Shown here piece by piece: positions 28,948 to 64,000 of a DNA stretch of 64,000 nt. Position numbers and translations under genes: made by a program. Position 1 is the first letter of the stretch; each line of letters begins with the position of its first letter. The notes under the pieces are model-generated. The model was not told the DNA's origin. It saw nothing but the letters and a program-made list of their open reading frames with translations, and did no database searches. Source of the DNA: Hyperoplus lanceolatus (taxonomy: Eukaryota > Chordata > Actinopteri > Uranoscopiformes > Ammodytidae). The stretch spans positions 26,738,001-26,802,000 of the forward strand of contig CM049400.1 in the NCBI GenBank assembly GCA_026929865.2, read 5' to 3'.

Positions 28948-29850
28948 ATATATATATAAATAGGCTAGATTTTACAGCACAAAAAATCATCCTGTCACCA
29001 GAGGGGATCTCAGCTCTGTGTCACGCAGACCGACACACAGCAAGGGTAATACCGGAAACAACATAAACATGTCTTCAAAATAAGGGTCAATGTAAATTGT
29101 GCCAAGGCCTATTGAAGTGAACAGGACTCGAATCATAATTGAATTTATTCAAATTATATAACATATCATTATTATTATAGCCTATTTATTCAATATGTAG
29201 GCTAAATTATACGCTGAAATTCTTCAATGTAGGCCTATTCACAGGTGAATTTCACATAGGCTAATGTTAAGCTGAGTTAATGACATTGACATCTGTAAAA
29301 CCAATATTTGGCTAACAATCGGTGACAACTCATAGCAATAGGAGAAGATAGTGGTAATAGGTTTCGAGAGTAGTGCTGTGTATGCCAAAGTTTAGGCTAT
29401 AACATCGTGCTTGGCCCCTGCAGTCTTTTCAGCTATAGCCTATAAGAACATTGATTAAACTAGGCCTATTCTAAGATAATATCTCATTTGGAAATAACAA
29501 TGTGTGACATTACTGAAATGCATTAGGCACTGTTATAATACAGGCTATGTCAGTTTTAGTTAAATGAAACAAACTGTATTATTTATGACAGGGATTAATT
29601 AAAGGAATAGGCTATGTGATAGATTGCATTGTTTTCCTTCAGGGCCACCGTATTATGTACTTATTTTGGATATTTAGCATCGACTGTATGATATTTTCTG
29701 ACAAAAGAGCTTTGCATTCTACATATTTTATTTTGAAAAGCAGGAGCGGAAGTTGTACCTTTGCACCTACTCCAATTTGACGCTGATGAATCAACGTGTT
29801 TGGCTCAGGTTTGACTATATTTGTGTTACACTGATGCTATGAGCGCTGTG
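27621..29850. other. Intergenic between twf1 and tmem117 leader
   Basis: It contains two (CA)n arrays (about 27698-27720 and 27841-27873) and an (AAAT)n tract at 28901-28950. The remainder is AT-rich DNA. No exon was recognised. Confidence 0.6.
28901..28950. repeat. (AAAT)n microsatellite
   Basis: About 12 TAAA/AAAT units followed by a short TATA run, in intergenic DNA between twf1 and tmem117. Confidence 0.95.
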
Positions 29851-29854
29851 AGTA

Positions 29855-30216
29855 TCCTTATTTCTCCACCCTACACTCTACAGCAGCAGCAGTGTCCCAT
29901 TTACACCCATCCCAAACTGCACCGTCTATGACGGGAACCCGCTGACGAAGCAGCGCCCGCTGAGCTCGCTCGCCCGCCCGGCATATGGACGCTCCAGCAG
30001 CATCACAATGGCAGAGGATTTGTGGGCGCCTCTGTTGTATGCCAACAACAGGTCGCATGGATAATTCCTCCACAATCCCCACGTATCGTCTCATATTTGG
30101 GATGATTTCAGCGCCGCTGTCGGTGGCTTGATGTGGCAGGGGAAGAGCCGTGCGGGAGCGGGGCTTCTCGTCCTGCCTGTCGACTGAGAAGGAAAGACCG
30201 CGTGGAGCAGGTGCGT
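29855..30216 (+). promoter_or_regulatory. tmem117: CpG-rich candidate tmem117 promoter and first non-coding exon
   Basis: This is the most CpG-dense stretch between twf1 and the first tmem117 coding exon (for example GCGCCCGCTGAGCTCGCTCG near 29955). A plausible 5' splice donor, GAGCAG|GTGCGT, ends it at 30210/30211. That would splice to the acceptor at 31857 before the start codon. A competing leader exon could end at 31341 (CCAG|GTAGGA). No transcript evidence is available. Confidence 0.45.
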
Positions 30217-31885
30217 TGATGTCGGTGATTTATAGGCTACCGCACATGCACAGATGATACAGAGGTGCAGGCAGGTAGGACGTGCATGAATTTGGGCCGA
30301 CCCAGATCTCACTGGTGGGTGCATCGACATTCAAAATTGTGTAATCGGATAATTCCAGTCAAAATATTTGGGTTATCTCTAAAATAGGCTACGTGGAGTC
30401 AGTGGGTGATGTGACATTTGGCGTCATCACTGATATGACATTAGAGCGGTTGTGTGTGGTGTGCTCGCATTGGCTCCATTAGTGGAGACAGTCGGTGTAT
30501 TTCCTATTATTTCACTCAGAGATAGTTTATATGGGCCATCCCAAATATAGCCTATCTGTGTTTAGAGAAGAGTCAGGGAGATTAAGCATGTAACCTAACA
30601 TGAGCAGGATGCAGATGATATTAAGACAATGATGATGTTATAGACCTCTTCCATTATGAGTCATTTCTCTGTAGTGTTTACACATTCTCCCCCTCACTTA
30701 ATGGGGGTCCCTCCCCTGCCATGAGGCACTGTCATCAGTGAAAGGCTTGCCCACTCCTTTTCATGGTCAGAATGAATGGGATAAAGGCAGAACACTAATT
30801 CAGCATTTAACTTGTATAATGATGCAAATCTACCACCTATTTATGCAATCACAAGCTTGACAGCACCCAAGGAAGGTGGCACATAATGACAAGACAAAAC
30901 ATGATGCCTGTGAAATGGAATAGCCACAATGAGTATGTGCCACTGGGGCACCTCTATTCCTGTTCTGAAACCATTACATCATATCAAATTTCCCCTGTGG
31001 GGTATTTTAGGAAATTGTGTCAAAGCAGAAAAACTGAGTCTGGCTGTTCAGTCCAGTGGAGTCAGACCAGTCAGAGTCAGTGTCACAGCCGAGGCAGTTC
31101 ACAGTGGAGTTCACGGGTTAATGAATAAAGTCGGGGTTTAAAAATACAGAGGGGTGGACTGTTGTTGGGAAGTCAGTCACTGGAGCGCTGCTTGGCAGGT
31201 GTTCCCAAGCGAACGAGTCAGAACAAATGCAGCCACAGCGGTTTGAGGGGAGCACAGAGCAGACTAGGCTGGGAGGATATACGCTTCCCAAAAACCAGCG
31301 CTTTACAGCAAAAGCGATTGAAGAATTGACCTTATATCCAGGTAGGACACCTATTACAACTGAACTCTTACTTACTTACCATTGATGCCTAAACTTCAGT
31401 CATTTGAAGAGCAACTTTTTCTTGGTCCATTGTGCGCTCAGTTAACACCTTACCTTTTCATCAGTTTAATCTGTTTTCTTACAATTATTTTTTTTTGCAT
31501 CACTATCTACACAGATCCCACACTCTCTGTCCTGTTTGTCTGTGTTTATCTTAGCCTTTTTTCGGAAAGCCTGCCTTGCACTGAGAAATCTCCATGTAGG
31601 TGAATTATTGGTGCTGTTGCTGAACATTGCACACAGGGCGCATTTGTGACTGAATTTAGCATAATCCCTATCCGTACCAAACAAACCTCAGTTTATATTC
31701 CTCCCACTAATCTCAATCTGAAGGGATATTTTTACGCTAATCTGCCCTGCTGATTTGAGTGTAACATTATATGACTAAGAAGCTCTCTCTGTCTCTCCCT
31801 CTCTTTTTCTCTCTTTCTCTCTCTGTATCTCTCTCTCTCTCTCTCTCTGACTCCCAGGTGTAGTGTGGCTGGGGGGCTGAGCAGG

Positions 31886-61940
<30,055 letters not shown>

Positions 61941-62165
61941 GTACACCGCTCCCCCGTGGCCAATTAAAAAAAAAGAAAGAAAGAAGGGAGCTGGGACGTC
62001 TCTTGGCTAAGTCTGCTACCCATCTTGCCAGTTTCCCTTCTCCCCTTCCCTCCCCTCCCTCCCTCCCTCCCTCTCTCTTTCTCTCTCTCTCCCTCTCTCT
62101 CTCATCATTGGGGCACTGCGGCACAGAGCAGCGAGAGGACTGTTTGATCGCTCTCAGTTGGCATC

Positions 62166-62201
<36 letters not shown>

Positions 62202-64000
62202 TATATAGATATTCTAACTGTTTTACTTCTTTACATCGCCTCTCTTTACATCCCTCCCTCTCTTCCCAGACCATAGCCATGTGCTGACCCTTTCCTCCAC
62301 TTCTTTTTTGGAGTTTGTTTTTCACTTTTTCTCCCCACCCGATGTCCTCCCTCCAACAGGACTGTGTGTACATCAGTAAAGCCTGTGTCAGTGGTTCATG
62401 AATATGCAAATACTGTATGTTTGTCCGGGGAATAAATGGATGTATGGTGGAGAAAGAGAGTGATAATAGGCCTTGCCTTGCCTTGCCTTGCCTTGCCTTG
62501 CCTTGCCTTGCCTTGCCTTGATAATAGGCCTCTTTTTTCCCCCCTTTTTTAAGCCCTGAGCTGGAACCGCAGGCCAGTCATGGATGTGTTTTGACTGCGA
62601 GCCTAATTCAACACGGCTCCTCCAATCGCTTAATTACCTTAATTCACTAGGCTTTGTTGGTGGTTATTAAGAGGACACGTTGCAAGACTAATATTTGGTA
62701 TCCGCTAAATATATGTTTCTTTTACCCTGCTGATTATGCTAATTACTAAGAGCCCAATAATGCATTGTGGGAAATCATCTTCCAGTCTTACAAAATACAC
62801 AGAAAGCTTGCAAGGGCACCACTACAATTCCCATGGTAATAGGTATTAGAACAACTCTACCACTAAAAGTGATTTCGAGGATTATTTATTTAAACCATTC
62901 ATTATTTTTAAGGAGGGCCTGTGGCTGCTGCGGCCAGTAATTACTTCACAATGTGCTGTTTTTCTCACTCATTTGGGCCAATTATTGTGCTTATGCAGAT
63001 GTATATAGGAACAGCTCAGCCTACAGTACGCAAGCATTTTCTTCACTACATTGCTGGTGTCTTGCTATAGCCAGCATTTTTTTAAAATCTTTCCTAGCAT
63101 ATGCCCACAGACCTGATGTGACATGAAGGGCACGCTGCTCTCTATTTTGACATCTCCCTTTAACTCCCCCACTCCCTCCTTTTCCCTTAAACTTTGGCGC
63201 TATATCATGCCCACACTTGGATCTGTTTACGACGGGGGGCCTTCTCATTTTCTGCACAGTGTACAGCAAGCACGTTTACTACGCTTATTTATGAGTTGAG
63301 TTAGTCTGCACCGGCAGCCATTGCTATACGTTCCAACCCAGTCCATGGCAAAAAAAACACATCCGCCGCTGCAGCACCTCCCCAACAGCTTCATTCTCCT
63401 CCATGTGGATAATCTGAGGTAATGAGAAGATGTGGGTGTTATTGTTCTCAAACTAATTCATGTCCCAATTAGTGACCTGTCTGTATTTTTCCACCCCCAA
63501 GCTGTGTTTTTTCTCTTTCTTTCATGGATTTGTGTATAATTGTGCTGTTTTTCTGCATTTTTCCGAGCTGAATGTCAGACGCCTATGTCCCTTTTGTGTA
63601 TATGCATCGCTACATTTACATATGGGGATGATATGCTGAGACACCCTGCCTGTTTACTCTTCTTATGTCGCACTGTCTCATTATTCTGTGGCAGGGAAGT
63701 GCATGACTTAAATGTCATGCCCCGCGCTATAGCAACAAAAACTGCAGCTATGGAAGAGGAGTGGAGCTTTTAATTAATATCCAGGGGGCCATCACTAAGC
63801 CAAAACGCTGTTCATAGATATCGGCATGGGAGACTGTGGTTCAGAGGAGGATATAGTGAATGCACACATGCGCTAATGCGATGCAGCAAGTTCAATTAAT
63901 TTTAAGGGAACTATGGGGAAATGTAGCTAACCTAAAAATTTAAAAAAAAAATGCTGACATTATTTGTGCCTTAATAAAAGCTCATTTGTGATATGATTAA
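61941..64000. other. tmem117 intron continuing to window end
   Basis: It contains a CT/CCCT-rich tract (62030-62102), a (CA)n run (62166-62199) and the (CCTTG)10 array at 62471-62520. Beyond these the sequence is unclassified. No further tmem117 exon was found. Confidence 0.6.
62471..62520. repeat. (CCTTG)10 pentanucleotide array
   Basis: Ten perfect CCTTG units are flanked on both sides by TGATAATAGGCCT. The flank itself appears duplicated at the array borders. Confidence 0.97.

Overview
This is vertebrate, very probably ray-finned fish, nuclear DNA. Genes are split by GT-AG introns, dinucleotide microsatellites are very dense, and several dispersed repeats look like common teleost families. 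The protein sequences are fish versions of known vertebrate genes. The order irak4(+) - twf1(-) - tmem117(+) matches human 12q12 (IRAK4-TWF1-TMEM117) as I know it. The next human neighbour, PUS7L, was not found on the irak4 side.

Layout. 1-5.8 kb: no gene recognised; repeats and a decayed Tc1-like transposase near 4.0-5.0 kb. 5.85-9.13 kb: a single-exon 729-codon gene on the minus strand. It encodes an uncharacterised protein with 16 copies of a six-residue QIDxNx repeat. Its promoter side has 52-bp tandem repeats carrying GC boxes and a near-perfect hairpin, and its 3' end is partly duplicated downstream. 9.63-10.74 kb: a non-autonomous DNA transposon with 25-bp terminal inverted repeats, carrying a nested LINE 3' end. 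11.6-18.1 kb: irak4, complete in 12 coding exons (477 aa). 19.6-27.5 kb: twf1, complete in 9 coding exons (350 aa), tail-to-tail with irak4. 29.8-64 kb: the 5' half of tmem117. A CpG-rich candidate promoter lies near 30 kb, followed by six coding exons; the gene runs off the right edge. A two-exon class A P2Y-like receptor gene lies on the opposite strand inside tmem117 intron 2 (39.2-41.8 kb). A 5'-truncated LINE lies in intron 4.

The genes are not a functional unit. irak4 is the Toll/IL-1 receptor signalling kinase, twf1 an actin-monomer and capping-protein regulator, tmem117 a multi-pass membrane protein, and the nested GPCR is probably a nucleotide- or metabolite-sensing receptor. Exon coordinates were derived by hand from splice signals, reading-frame phase and family sequence recalled from memory. 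The reading frames close exactly: irak4 1434 nt, twf1 1053 nt, GPCR 1047 nt. I saw no CRISPR, operon, rRNA or tRNA gene. The least explained coding object is the 729-aa repeat protein.
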